A stretch of 17,284 nt of DNA, from assembly GCA_017998585.1 (NCBI GenBank), contig JAGOCT010000009.1:1-17284 (forward strand), given 5' to 3'. The position numbers and the translations under genes are program-made. Positions 7,094-15,220 of this stretch are shown one piece after another (the first letter of the stretch is position 1; every line of letters starts with the position of its first letter). This stretch comes from Candidatus Cloacimonadota bacterium. Lineage in GTDB: Bacteria; Cloacimonadota; Cloacimonadia; Cloacimonadales; WRIO01. The notes under the pieces were generated by a model, which saw only the letters and a list, made by a program, of their open reading frames with translations, searched no databases and had not been told where the DNA came from.

Positions 7094-8476
7094 TTACCAT
7101 TTTTTTTGTTTAATCAGCTGTTCTGTCTCCTGAATCAAACTCATCCATAGCTCCTGTCGGTTTGCCAGTCCTTTTAAACAGACTGCATGACTTTGAGCAG
7201 ATAATCTCGAAGTGCCTGTACTTCTGATGACAGGATACTGAGAATCTGGATAATCCCATTTTTTTATGGTCTGACCACTTGCGACTGCGCTTAGTGTAAT
7301 TTCAATTTTAGTATCATAGAAATGCTGACTGGCTTTTGTCATTTTTGGCAGGTATTTTGTTTGAACCTGGATATGAATTATGAAATCTGCTGGCTGGCTG
7401 TTTTTTATCTCTGCTGATTGTAACTGAAAGCCTTTGCTTCTGATGGCCTGGCTGATTTCCTGATATAAATCTTCGTTAGGTAGTTCAGCTTTGATATCGA
7501 CCAGAAGACGAATATTTTCGTTAAACAAAGGGGAATGGAGTGTGAATTTTAATGAGGGTAGCTCTTTATAAATCTCTGATTCCGGAACTAATGAAATCTG
7601 GTAATCCTGCCTGATAAAATGGCTGTAACTGGGATTAATTACCAGTAATCCAGCTTCATCTGTTCTGAGGATTTGAGTACTATTACTTTTTACATAGAGA
7701 TTGATATCTTTTAAATCATGATTTTGATAACGAATATGAATATACACCTGTTTTGGAAAACGCTCATCTGAATTAATAAATCGGATACTCAAATCCCTGC
7801 ACATTTCTGTCCATAAGGATTCAAATGTCACATAATGTTGCTGATAACGTTCTGCAATTTCTGTAGAAATCAGGGATTTAAACTGAGCATTTTCTGTCTC
7901 AAATTCATAAAGAGATTTTTTGAGTTTTATCATTTGCAAAACAAAGGTTTTCCATACTGTTTCCTGGAAGCGGGTTTCTTGTATTACTTCATTCATTTGA
8001 GCAATCTGTCTGATGAATTCTGTTTCCAGAGTCTGAATATACTGTTTTTTTGAAAATGCTACCCTTACCCAGGCAATATACCAGGATTCACCATGCTCCT
8101 GGTGTTTTTCCCAGTAAACTGCATCCGCTTTGAGGTTGATACGAAATAGTCCTGAATACTGACTCTGTTTGATGATACTCATTTCCTGACGATTGTTCTG
8201 ATCAGAATTGAAACTGTATTCGTTTACCATGATGCTAATTTTTGCCTGAGTACCAAGATTTTGAATAATTTGTGTCTGAGCATGAGAGACAGCACTGTTA
8301 AAAGCAGATTGCAGGTCTGTACTCTTTTCACTGATACCAATATAAATATCCGAATTTTTATTTTGTATCTTTTTTAGAGAAGGATCTCCTGATTTTTCTG
8401 TCAACTTTGCTTCACATAAGCAGATGAGAAGCAGAAAGAGGATAAACAGAACGTTTGTTTTATTTAAGTTGAACAC
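7094..8476 (-). CDS. Exported LPP20-like protein of unknown function
   Basis: A 460-residue protein starting at GTG 8476, with GGGGA nine bases upstream and only four bases after the methyltransferase stop, so translation is probably coupled. Residues 6-22 form a signal-peptide core (VLFILFLLLICLCEA). The two cysteines do not sit in a good lipobox, so cleavage by signal peptidase I is more likely than lipidation. Residues about 40-90 (SDIYIGISEKST...AFNSAVSHAQTQIIQNLG) resemble the LPP20/FlgT N-terminal module. The region near 240-290 looks like a beta-sandwich (QVYIHIRY...LRTDEAGLLVINPS). The last 130 residues (DIKAELPNEDLYQEISQAIRSKGF... to the end) resemble a second alpha/beta module of the type seen in outer-membrane-associated proteins. 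The exact function is not recognised. An envelope location is supported; everything beyond is inference. Confidence 0.8.
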   Translation of the reverse strand: MFNLNKTNVLFILFLLLICLCEAKLTEKSGDPSLKKIQNKNSDIYIGISEKSTDLQSAFNSAVSHAQTQIIQNLGTQAKISIMVNEYSFNSDQNNRQEMSIIKQSQYSGLFRINLKADAVYWEKHQEHGESWYIAWVRVAFSKKQYIQTLETEFIRQIAQMNEVIQETRFQETVWKTFVLQMIKLKKSLYEFETENAQFKSLISTEIAERYQQHYVTFESLWTEMCRDLSIRFINSDERFPKQVYIHIRYQNHDLKDINLYVKSNSTQILRTDEAGLLVINPSYSHFIRQDYQISLVPESEIYKELPSLKFTLHSPLFNENIRLLVDIKAELPNEDLYQEISQAIRSKGFQLQSAEIKNSQPADFIIHIQVQTKYLPKMTKASQHFYDTKIEITLSAVASGQTIKKWDYPDSQYPVIRSTGTSRLSAQSHAVCLKGLANRQELWMSLIQETEQLIKQKKW

Positions 8477-8480
8477 GAAA

Positions 8481-9182
8481 TTATCCCCGCTTTCGAATAA
8501 TTAAAACAAACTCTCCTTTAGGTAAATTGGCAATTTGTTGTTTATAATCTGAAAGAGAGAATCTCATTATTTTTTCTTCAGGCATGGTTAGCTTATAGCC
8601 TAGTATCAGCTCTGTTTTCCCATGAAATACTTTCGCAATATCTTCCAGAAGCGCACCCAGTCTGTAGGGCGTATCGAGAATTACGATATTATTTTTGCTA
8701 TGAAACTGGCTATGAAGGGATTTAATCTCCTGAATGCGGATCTCTTTTTTAGGAGATAAAAAACCAGCATAGTAAAATTGCTTCATAGGAATTCCGGCAA
8801 CCATTATTAGCGTCATTAAACTGGATACACCTGGCACTGGAATCACTTGAATACCATAATCCTGCGCCATTTGAACTAATTCAACGCCCGGATCTTCAAA
8901 TGAAGGGGTTCCACAGTCTGATACCTGAGCATAAAGCTTAGGCGACTGAATCATTTCATGTATCAATTCTTTTATCTGGTCTGTAGTACTGTGTTCATTG
9001 ACTTCGATTATGGATTTGGATAGATTCAGACTTCTCAGCAGTTTGGCGGTTACTTTTCGTTCTTCTCCGATGATGATATCAGCCTGCTCCAATACTTTTA
9101 AGGCTCTAAGGCTGATATCTTCGGGATTGCCAATTGGCGTTGCTACGATATATAAGATTGATTTATCTGTTATGTGAGTCAT
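8481..9182 (-). CDS. rsmI: RsmI-type tetrapyrrole-methylase-fold rRNA methyltransferase (short form)
   Basis: SAM-dependent methyltransferase of the RsmI family, which in E. coli 2'-O-methylates C1402 of 16S rRNA. Family blocks in order: LYIVATPIGNPEDISLRAL (10-28), VSDCGTPSFEDPG (SAM site), VPGVSSLMTLIMVAGIP, FYYAGFLSPKK, ILDTPYRLGALLEDI and KGEFVLIIRKRG at the C-terminus. It is 233 residues, against about 280 for typical RsmI: the C-terminal small domain is missing. The canonical AEDTR motif reads GEERK and SDAGTP reads SDCGTP. A divergent RsmI or a paralogue with another RNA target is possible. The ATG overlaps the YfhO-like stop as ATGA, without a clear ribosome site of its own, implying translational coupling. 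Confidence 0.78.
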   Translation of the reverse strand: MTHITDKSILYIVATPIGNPEDISLRALKVLEQADIIIGEERKVTAKLLRSLNLSKSIIEVNEHSTTDQIKELIHEMIQSPKLYAQVSDCGTPSFEDPGVELVQMAQDYGIQVIPVPGVSSLMTLIMVAGIPMKQFYYAGFLSPKKEIRIQEIKSLHSQFHSKNNIVILDTPYRLGALLEDIAKVFHGKTELILGYKLTMPEEKIMRFSLSDYKQQIANLPKGEFVLIIRKRG

Positions 9183-11584
9183 GAAAGGGTATCTGTGTTC
9201 TTTCTTTTTTTTATGACGATTATCACACCTGTAATGGTTAATATCAAAGACAAAGCAAGTCCGATACCTGACATAATAATACTCTTTTGATAAGTCTCAG
9301 CTACGAATTTCATTTCAACATGATGCTTGCCGGCAGGGATTTCGACACCTCTCAGGATATAGTTTACCGGATAGATTTTAGTCTCTTTTCCATCAATAAA
9401 GACTTTCCAGCCTGCAGGATAATATATTTCTGAGATGGTCATAAAGGCATTGACAGGCGTATTGACTTCCCATTTGCTTTGATGCAGATCTTTATCCAGC
9501 ATTTTAACAGAAGAGGAATCGGAATATGAAAAGGCTGGCACCTGCTCTTCAACGATTGCAGTTTCTGCCGGATTAAAAGAGGGACTGTTCAGTTTGCTAA
9601 AGATTTGCTCTGGCTGACTGATGAGCTCTGCTTTTTTGACAAACCATGCACGCGGTAAAACAGACAGATTTTTAAAGACATAAAGACCATTTTGCTGATC
9701 ATAAAAGACTTCTTCAAGATTAGGTAATGGTAATTGATTATTAAAAATGATATATTTGGTATTCAACATATTGATGATATTCCAGTTTAATGGGATTCCC
9801 TGTACTAACTCAGCATGCAGAGAATTTTCAATAATATCCTGATATCTTTTCAGTTTAGCACCGTGGTAACCGCCCAGACTCTGATGATTGTATGACCAGC
9901 GGGCATTGCCAAATTCTCTGGCAAGCGGGAAAATACGATAAGTATCTTTATCCTGAAGCAGATAATTATCTACGGCATTGTTTTCAAAAGAACTAAACAT
10001 CTCTTTTTCTTTTACCAGTGTTTCTGATTTTAAATGGTCTTTGTTAATCAGAGATAAATCTATGATACAGAGTATCATTAAAATGCCTAGCATGATACAT
10101 TTGTTGAGTTTTTCTTTTAAAAATGCCCATATTGCCAGAACACTTAATATGAGAATAAAGGCGGACTGCATACCACTTTTTACGAGTAACTCCAGACGAA
10201 TTGCTTTAAGCTGTTCTAACTGCCCTGACTGGTATTGCTGAAGCTCATCTGGCTTTACAAATGACAGAGAACTGAAAATTCCTTTTCCGATGATAAACAG
10301 TATAAATAAGGCTATTGAACCATATAGACTATACTGGATAAATTTGCCCAGCTTTTTATCCTGTCTGTTTTTGATGATGTAATCCAATGCATAAGCAGCC
10401 ATTACGACAAAGGCGAATTGAATTAATACCAGAATCATGGCTGGTACACGGAATTTATTAAATCCAGGTACAAATTTAAAGAATAAATCATAAACAAGTG
10501 GAAATTCCTTTCCAAATGATAGTAAGATTGTAAATATTGAGCCTATTGTCAATGCTGTAAGGGTTTTATTTCTGACAAATACAATAGCAAGCATCATCAG
10601 GAAAAAGATGCCAATCCCCATGTACATAGAGGTTTGTGTGAATGACATAGGTCCCCAGTAATAGGGAGATATGCCACCATAGAATTTTGGAACGATAAAG
10701 GTCAGTACTTCGCCAACGCCAAAAGACCAGCCGGTTGCATATTCTTTACTGAGGCCTTCCGCACCACCGCGAATGGTATATTTACTGTATTCTGCAGTAT
10801 TCATATAAGGATTACTGACTGCTAATCCGGCTAATATAAAGACAAAAAATAATGAGATGGTATAAATGCCAAAAGATTTAAATTCCTTTTTTTTGATAGC
10901 ATCTATGGCATATACAAGCCAGTATATTCCAATTAAGAGAAACGTATAATAGGATATCTGAATATGATTTTCTCTGAGCTGTTGAATAATAAAGACTGAA
11001 CTGAGTCCTAATCCGAGTATGTTTTTATTTTGTCTGAGATAATCAATCGCCCAGAATATCCATGGGATATACATGATTGCTTTAAATTTGGTGTTATGTC
11101 CAATCTCAATCAGTCCGATAAAGTGACAGGATAAGGCAAATGATATGGCTCCTAACAGTGCAATCATTGGGTCAAATTTCAGATGACACAGCAGAATATA
11201 CATCCCGATCCCAGCAAATAGCAAGAAAAAAATACGCCAGTCAATCAATTTCTGCATGAAAGTGAAAATGATATCTACAAAATAATATTGATTACGAAAT
11301 GAAATCAGATAAGAAGGCATCCCTGCAAACATATTGTCTGTCCATTGTGCTTTTAGCCAGTGATCTTTGTTGTATTCCAGTATTTGTTGGGCAGAACCTC
11401 TCCATTGCATGGTATCAGAGGCTGGGGGGGCATAGTCCAGAAAGGCAATCTTAAAAAATAAGCTACAAACAATCAATACAAATGCTGAAAGCATGATGAG
11501 GTGAATCTTATTTCCTTTTAAACTGGGAGAATTTGTAACTGTCTGATAAGAGGTTTTTGCGTCTTTATGTTTCAATCTGCTCAT
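9179..11584 (-). CDS. YfhO family multi-pass membrane protein
   Basis: Large membrane protein of 801 residues from the YfhO family (PF09586), GT-C-type glycosyltransferase relatives. Bacillus YfhO acts in lipoteichoic acid glycosylation. There is one helix near 30-50, an extracytoplasmic stretch with DYAPPASDTMQWRGSAQQIL and NMFAGMPSYL, then about ten helices up to residue 510. A soluble C-terminal domain follows with YYPAGWKVFIDGKETKIYPVNYILRGVEIPAGKHHVEMKF, the clearest family signature, and a last helix plus basic tail. The frame has an earlier ATG at 11596 with no ribosome site; the ATG at 11584 has GGAG six bases upstream and is chosen. It probably transfers sugars from a lipid-linked donor outside the membrane; donor and acceptor are unknown. 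First gene of a unit with rsmI and the LPP20-like gene. A G7 run lies near its 5' end (11424-11430). Confidence 0.88.
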   Translation of the reverse strand: MSRLKHKDAKTSYQTVTNSPSLKGNKIHLIMLSAFVLIVCSLFFKIAFLDYAPPASDTMQWRGSAQQILEYNKDHWLKAQWTDNMFAGMPSYLISFRNQYYFVDIIFTFMQKLIDWRIFFLLFAGIGMYILLCHLKFDPMIALLGAISFALSCHFIGLIEIGHNTKFKAIMYIPWIFWAIDYLRQNKNILGLGLSSVFIIQQLRENHIQISYYTFLLIGIYWLVYAIDAIKKKEFKSFGIYTISLFFVFILAGLAVSNPYMNTAEYSKYTIRGGAEGLSKEYATGWSFGVGEVLTFIVPKFYGGISPYYWGPMSFTQTSMYMGIGIFFLMMLAIVFVRNKTLTALTIGSIFTILLSFGKEFPLVYDLFFKFVPGFNKFRVPAMILVLIQFAFVVMAAYALDYIIKNRQDKKLGKFIQYSLYGSIALFILFIIGKGIFSSLSFVKPDELQQYQSGQLEQLKAIRLELLVKSGMQSAFILILSVLAIWAFLKEKLNKCIMLGILMILCIIDLSLINKDHLKSETLVKEKEMFSSFENNAVDNYLLQDKDTYRIFPLAREFGNARWSYNHQSLGGYHGAKLKRYQDIIENSLHAELVQGIPLNWNIINMLNTKYIIFNNQLPLPNLEEVFYDQQNGLYVFKNLSVLPRAWFVKKAELISQPEQIFSKLNSPSFNPAETAIVEEQVPAFSYSDSSSVKMLDKDLHQSKWEVNTPVNAFMTISEIYYPAGWKVFIDGKETKIYPVNYILRGVEIPAGKHHVEMKFVAETYQKSIIMSGIGLALSLILTITGVIIVIKKRKNTDTLS

Positions 11585-11852
11585 CTTTATCTCCATTAGG
11601 TTGTTTTTGAATCCTTTTTATCTGACTTTAATTTTTGGTCAAATGTTTTCTTTTCAAGGTTTATAAATCATAGGAATTCTATATTATAAATTTTATATGA
11701 AAGTACACCTATAAACAGATAAAAGCAATTAAAAGAATGTTTTCTTTCCTTATTCCATCCTTATCCTTTCCTTATCATATCCTTATTGCCTGTAAAATGA
11801 AAATGATGAAAATATTCTTGAAAAAAAATGTCAAATAAATTGCAAATTACCT
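11585..11852. other. Intergenic leader region between yfhO-like gene and tldE
   Basis: About 270 bp of very AT-rich DNA without a credible reading frame. It holds a TATAAT on the minus strand (11688-11683) about 100 bp before the yfhO start, with no good -35 at the right distance. It also holds the CCTTAT array at 11748-11791, entered separately. The start proximal to yfhO is preceded by GGAG. Nothing else is recognisable. Confidence 0.6.
11748..11791. repeat. Four CCTTAT direct repeats with exact 11-bp period (probable operator)
   Basis: CCTTAT starts at 11748, 11759, 11770 and 11781, followed each time by five variable bases (TCCAT, CCTTT, CATAT, TGCCT). On the minus strand it reads ATAAGG, upstream of the yfhO-like unit. 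Direct repeats at 11 bp are the binding geometry of OmpR/PhoB-type response regulators (Pho boxes are 11-bp direct repeats). A TAAAAT on the plus strand (11793-11798) lies 17 bp after the third copy, so the array could also drive a plus-strand transcript, although no gene follows there. The regulator and target are not known. Confidence 0.6.
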
Positions 11853-11880
11853 AAAAAAAAGGGACAGCCATGCTGTCCCC
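11853..11880 (-). terminator. Rho-independent terminator of tldD-tldE
   Basis: On the minus strand an eight-pair stem GGGACAGC/GCTGTCCC (11879-11872 with 11868-11861) has a three-base loop and is followed by eight T (11860-11853). It begins 22 bp after the tldE stop. Confidence 0.9.
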
Positions 11881-11901
11881 TTCAATTAACAAATGGAGAT
11901 G

Positions 11902-13233
11902 TTATGAACTGATATTCAGTTCAGTAACGAGTATGGATGCAGAACCGACAGATTCTGAATTATATTGGAAGTCATTAGCAATTTTTTCAATGTTGTTAAG
12001 AACTTGAAGATAATTGCCGGAGATCGTAAATGGAGACAGAGAACCCTGCTTTTCACCGTTCATGTAGAGGAATCCTTCTCCTGATAGTGAGAAGTCTCCT
12101 GATATTGGATTAGCACCTGAATGAAGACCTGCTAATGAAACGACTTCCAGTACTTTTTCAGCTGAAGTGAGTAAATCTTCTTTTTTCGTCATACCTGGAA
12201 TCAGTTTAAGGTTACTTGGACTGATGCCAAGACTTGATTTATATGATCTGGAGGCGTTTCCGGTTGATTTAACTTTGTCTTCATGAGCCGTTACGGTATT
12301 ATGAAGAAAACTTTTAAGAACTCCCTGTTCAACAAGAACGGTTGTCTGAGTTGGATAACCTTCACTGTCAAATGGGAAACTTGATAAACCGTTTTCATCT
12401 CTGGCATCATCAACGATCGTAACCAGAGGATTTGCAATTAGCTGATCCATTTTGCCTTTTAATAGAGAACGGCCTTCGTGAACTGCGCTGGCTGAGAAAA
12501 TAGATGAGAAAGTACTGAGTAGGGCAGAGGACATGTCATTGTTAAATACAACTGCATATTTTCCTGATTCAATCTGAGTATCACCCAGTAAATTAAGCGC
12601 TTTTTCTACGGCTTTATCAGATATTTCTTTAGCATTAAAATCAGCAAAGTTTTTGCTCTGTTTGATTTCCATGGCATTTCTTCTCTCACCGTTTTCTTCA
12701 ACCAGGAGGTATGTATAAGCAAAAGCACCGTTGTTTCTTGCTTCTTTATTTAGCCCTTTGGTATTAGCTATCTTCGTGTATGAAGAATAATCTCCATAAA
12801 TTGCATAAGTAACATTTTTTACACGAGGATCTGCTTCATAGGCATATTTTTCTAAATCTTTTGCTAATTGGATTTTCAGATTCTCATCAGTTGTGTCAAG
12901 GGTTTCATCATAAGTTGAGAATTCAAGCGCTTTATCTTCGTAATTATCAAAGATAGCCATTTCTTCTTTTTCTATGATCAGACTATTTTCAATCGCTTCA
13001 TCTACGATGCTTTTCAGGGTTTCTTCAGAGAAATCTTCACTGTAAGCATAACCGATTTTGCCATCTTTTTTGATTCTAACGCCTAAACCGCGAACAGTTG
13101 CATTTTTATAGGATTCGATGTTTTGGTTTAAAATCTGAACACTGAAGTTTTTGCCCTGTGACAAGATGATATCCATATCATCTACTTTATTTTCTGCATA
13201 TTGAAGCAGTATATTAAATTCTTTATCGTACAT
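11902..13233 (-). CDS. tldE: TldE/PmbA-type subunit of the TldD-TldE metallopeptidase
   Basis: Non-catalytic partner of TldD in the heterodimeric U62 peptidase, which cleaves unfolded peptides, CcdA antitoxin and some ribosomally made peptides in E. coli. It has 443 residues, close to the usual 450. The longest frame starts inside tldD, but ATG 13233 is preceded by AGGAGG at six bases and gives a natural TldE N-terminus (MYDKEFNILLQYAE). Family features are the N-terminal AENKVDDMDIILSQGKNFSVQ, GLGVRIKKDGKIGYAYS, the central FNNDMSSALLSTFSSIFSASAVHEGRSLL, and the C-terminal SGANPISGDFSLSGEGFLYMNG. There is no HExxxH, as expected for TldE (VHEGRSLL has no second His). It begins 10 bp after the tldD stop and ends at the terminator at 11853-11880. 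Confidence 0.93.
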   Translation of the reverse strand: MYDKEFNILLQYAENKVDDMDIILSQGKNFSVQILNQNIESYKNATVRGLGVRIKKDGKIGYAYSEDFSEETLKSIVDEAIENSLIIEKEEMAIFDNYEDKALEFSTYDETLDTTDENLKIQLAKDLEKYAYEADPRVKNVTYAIYGDYSSYTKIANTKGLNKEARNNGAFAYTYLLVEENGERRNAMEIKQSKNFADFNAKEISDKAVEKALNLLGDTQIESGKYAVVFNNDMSSALLSTFSSIFSASAVHEGRSLLKGKMDQLIANPLVTIVDDARDENGLSSFPFDSEGYPTQTTVLVEQGVLKSFLHNTVTAHEDKVKSTGNASRSYKSSLGISPSNLKLIPGMTKKEDLLTSAEKVLEVVSLAGLHSGANPISGDFSLSGEGFLYMNGEKQGSLSPFTISGNYLQVLNNIEKIANDFQYNSESVGSASILVTELNISS

Positions 13234-13243
13234 TTTTTTCCTC

Positions 13244-14623
13244 CTATCTTCCGCCAACGACAATTTCGTCAATCTTGATGGCTGGTTGACCCACACAGGT
13301 TGGTACGCTACCACTGACTGACCCACAGTTACCTTCAGCAAAAGCCAGATTGTCAGCTACCATACTGATTTTATGCAATGCATCAGCACCATTACCAATC
13401 AGTGTTGCTCCACGAATGGCTTTACCAATCTTCCCTTTTTCAATCAGATAGCCTTCTGCTACTGAGAAATTGAAATTACCTGTGCCAGGTGTTACAGATC
13501 CACCACCCATTTTTTTAGCATAGATACCGTAATCAACTGATGCAATCAACTCTTCGAGTTTGTGTGGACCTGCTGCAATATAGGTGTTTCTCATTCTGGA
13601 AGTAGGCGCATAAGTGTATGATTCACGGCGTCCACTACCAGTAGAAGGCATATTCATCTTCATCCCACCTAATTTATCGACAATATAAGATTTTAAAATA
13701 CCATTTTCAATCAGAACCGTTTTTTGGGTCTCATGACCTTCATCATCGATATTGGTAGAGCCCCAGTGATTTTCAATCGTACCGTCATCAATTGCAGTAA
13801 CTGCCGGATTAGCAATCATTTCACCCATCTTGTTACAGAAGACAGATGCACCTTTCGCTACAGAAGTAGTTTCAAGTGAGTGTCCGCAAGCTTCATGGAA
13901 AATCACGCCACCAAACCCATTGTCTATAATGACAGGATATTTGCCACCCTGTACATAATCCGCATTGAGCATGGTAATGGCTGACTTAGCTGATTCTTCG
14001 CCTAAGTAAACAGGATCAAGCATTCTGAAAAACTCAAAACCCTGTAAAGCTCCTGGTGATTCTCCGCCAGTCTGCATTTCTGTACCATTGGATGCAATTG
14101 CACTGGTAGCGATACGTGAATAACGTCTTTCATCCTCTGCCCATAGACCTTCACTGTTAGCAATTAAGACCTTCTGATTTCTTTCTATCATGGTCATATC
14201 CACCTGAACAATCTGATTGTGGTAAGCTCTGGCAGATTTGTCAATCTTTCTTAAAAAATCAACTTTTTCTGATTTTGCAATATCCTTGGCATGGTGAATA
14301 AATGGGTGTCTGCTGTTTATTTCTTTTTTCCTCAAATCAATGTTAAAAGATTTTACTTGATTTTTCAGGGCTGAACCAGCCGCATAAGCTGTTTTTAAAA
14401 GCGATTCTTCACTTAAATCATTGGTATAAGCATAGATAGCTGTCAATCCAAAGAAAACACGTATGCCTGCTCCCATGCTTTTCCCTGCAACACTCTTCTG
14501 TGTCTTTTGATCAAAATACCGGATATTCGCAGAATACTGATCTTCTACAAATATTTCAGCAAAGTCAGCACCATTTTCTAATGCTCTTTCCAGGACTTTA
14601 CTCACTACATTCTTATTTAGCAT
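13244..14623 (-). CDS. tldD: TldD-type zinc metallopeptidase subunit
   Basis: Catalytic subunit of the cytoplasmic TldD-TldE peptidase. The protein has 459 residues and carries the zinc site HEACGH at 243-248 (HExxxH; His243, Glu244, His248). The N-terminal half has ALENGADFAEIFVED and AGKSMGAGIRVFFG, and the C-terminal domain has VAEGYLIEKGK, IGNGADALHKISMVADN and GNCGSVSGSVPTCVGQPA, where the conserved C-terminal Cys ligand of the family is expected. The frame extends to a TTG at 14641, but ATG 14623 has AAAGGAG five bases upstream and gives MLNKNVVSKVLERAL, so I use it. First gene of the tldD-tldE unit. No precursor-peptide or modification gene is adjacent, so a general proteolytic role is the safer reading. 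Confidence 0.94.
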   Translation of the reverse strand: MLNKNVVSKVLERALENGADFAEIFVEDQYSANIRYFDQKTQKSVAGKSMGAGIRVFFGLTAIYAYTNDLSEESLLKTAYAAGSALKNQVKSFNIDLRKKEINSRHPFIHHAKDIAKSEKVDFLRKIDKSARAYHNQIVQVDMTMIERNQKVLIANSEGLWAEDERRYSRIATSAIASNGTEMQTGGESPGALQGFEFFRMLDPVYLGEESAKSAITMLNADYVQGGKYPVIIDNGFGGVIFHEACGHSLETTSVAKGASVFCNKMGEMIANPAVTAIDDGTIENHWGSTNIDDEGHETQKTVLIENGILKSYIVDKLGGMKMNMPSTGSGRRESYTYAPTSRMRNTYIAAGPHKLEELIASVDYGIYAKKMGGGSVTPGTGNFNFSVAEGYLIEKGKIGKAIRGATLIGNGADALHKISMVADNLAFAEGNCGSVSGSVPTCVGQPAIKIDEIVVGGR

Positions 14624-14683
14624 AAGTACTCCTTTGTACAATTTGTATCATCTGATTGTTTTTATTCATTATTGATCAGCATA

Positions 14684-14720
14684 TTTAGACTTTGAATCAA
14701 AATGAATCATTTTAGACTTT
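14684..14720 (-). promoter_or_regulatory. Nested direct repeats upstream of tldD (candidate operator)
   Basis: The ten-mer TTTAGACTTT occurs at 14684-14693 and again at 14711-14720. Between them TGAATCA occurs at 14693 and 14703, ten bases apart. They lie 60-100 bp before the tldD start, in the range of a promoter (weak -10 TATGCT and -35 TTCATT on the minus strand overlap them). They could be paired sites for a regulator, or chance in AT-rich DNA. Confidence 0.35.
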
Positions 14721-14837
14721 TTGTCTGCTTTTCTTATTGTAAAGCCAATGACAAAATATATCACACTATTTGTTGTTTCTATTATTTGCATTTATTGTTC
14801 CAATTTTGTTTTCAGACGCGGGAAACAAGGAAAAGAA

Positions 14838-14912
14838 TTTTAAGACACGGATAGCACGGAAGGCACTGAGAAAAAGTTATAAGACACGGATAGCACGGAT
14901 TGAAACAGATGA
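14838..14912 (+). repeat. 9-bp-periodic CACGGA repeats, two blocks
   Basis: The 20-mer taagacacggatagcacgga occurs at 14841-14860 and again at 14880-14899, 39 bp apart. Within each block, units recur every nine bases: CACGGATAG 14846, CACGGAAGG 14855, CACTGAGAA 14864; and CACGGATAG 14885, CACGGATTG 14894. The same 9-mers reappear right of the PBP4-type gene. Confidence 0.85.
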
Positions 14913-15013
14913 AATGAACAATAAAAATTTTATCTAATAACTTTGAAAGGATGTCATTATTTTCACACTAAATATGAGTAACGCAGGGTTTTAGATTCTG
15001 TGCAAAAACCAGA

Positions 15014-15093
15014 GTTCCGGAGGAACGAAAGAATCCTAGCCCGTGGTGAAACCACGGGGAAATAGTGAGTTACGGTTCAAGCATCGTAGATGC
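15014..15093 (+). repeat. REP-like element: three consecutive GNA-triloop hairpins
   Basis: Three perfect inverted repeats follow each other: GTTCC-gga-GGAAC (15014-15026), CCCGTGGT-gaa-ACCACGGG (15040-15058) and GCATC-gta-GATGC (15081-15093). Each has a three-base loop of the form GNA on the plus strand. The layout resembles REP-type extragenic elements, but no transposase of the matching type is in the window. Confidence 0.65.
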
Positions 15094-15131
15094 GACATAA
15101 TGTGATTTTCCTCAATGAGAACCCTTAAATA

Positions 15132-15194
15132 CACAAAACACAAAAAAAGATAATTAACCACAGCGAATACAGAAAACATAGAGAAGATTGAAAC
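15132..15194 (+). repeat. 9-bp-periodic CACAAA/CACAGA repeats
   Basis: Units at nine-base steps: CACAAAACA 15132, CAAAAAAAG 15141; then CACAGCGAA 15159, TACAGAAAA 15168, CATAGAGAA 15177 and GATTGAAAC 15186. The units are degenerate copies of the CACAGAGAA type seen at 16776-16793. Confidence 0.75.
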
Positions 15195-15220
15195 ATTTAT
15201 TTCTTATTTTCCCCTCTTTT

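Noticed and set aside
12400..12480. HE in VHEGRSLL as a zinc site in TldE
   Set aside because: HExxxH needs a second His four residues after the Glu, and none is present, in keeping with TldE being the non-catalytic partner.
13234..13341. 36-residue N-terminal extension of tldE overlapping tldD
   Set aside because: AGGAGG sits six bases before ATG 13233, and the extension is an out-of-frame reading of the conserved tldD C-terminus.
14624..14641. Upstream TTG start for tldD
   Set aside because: The TTG precedes the ribosome site itself; ATG 14623 is correctly spaced from AAAGGAG.
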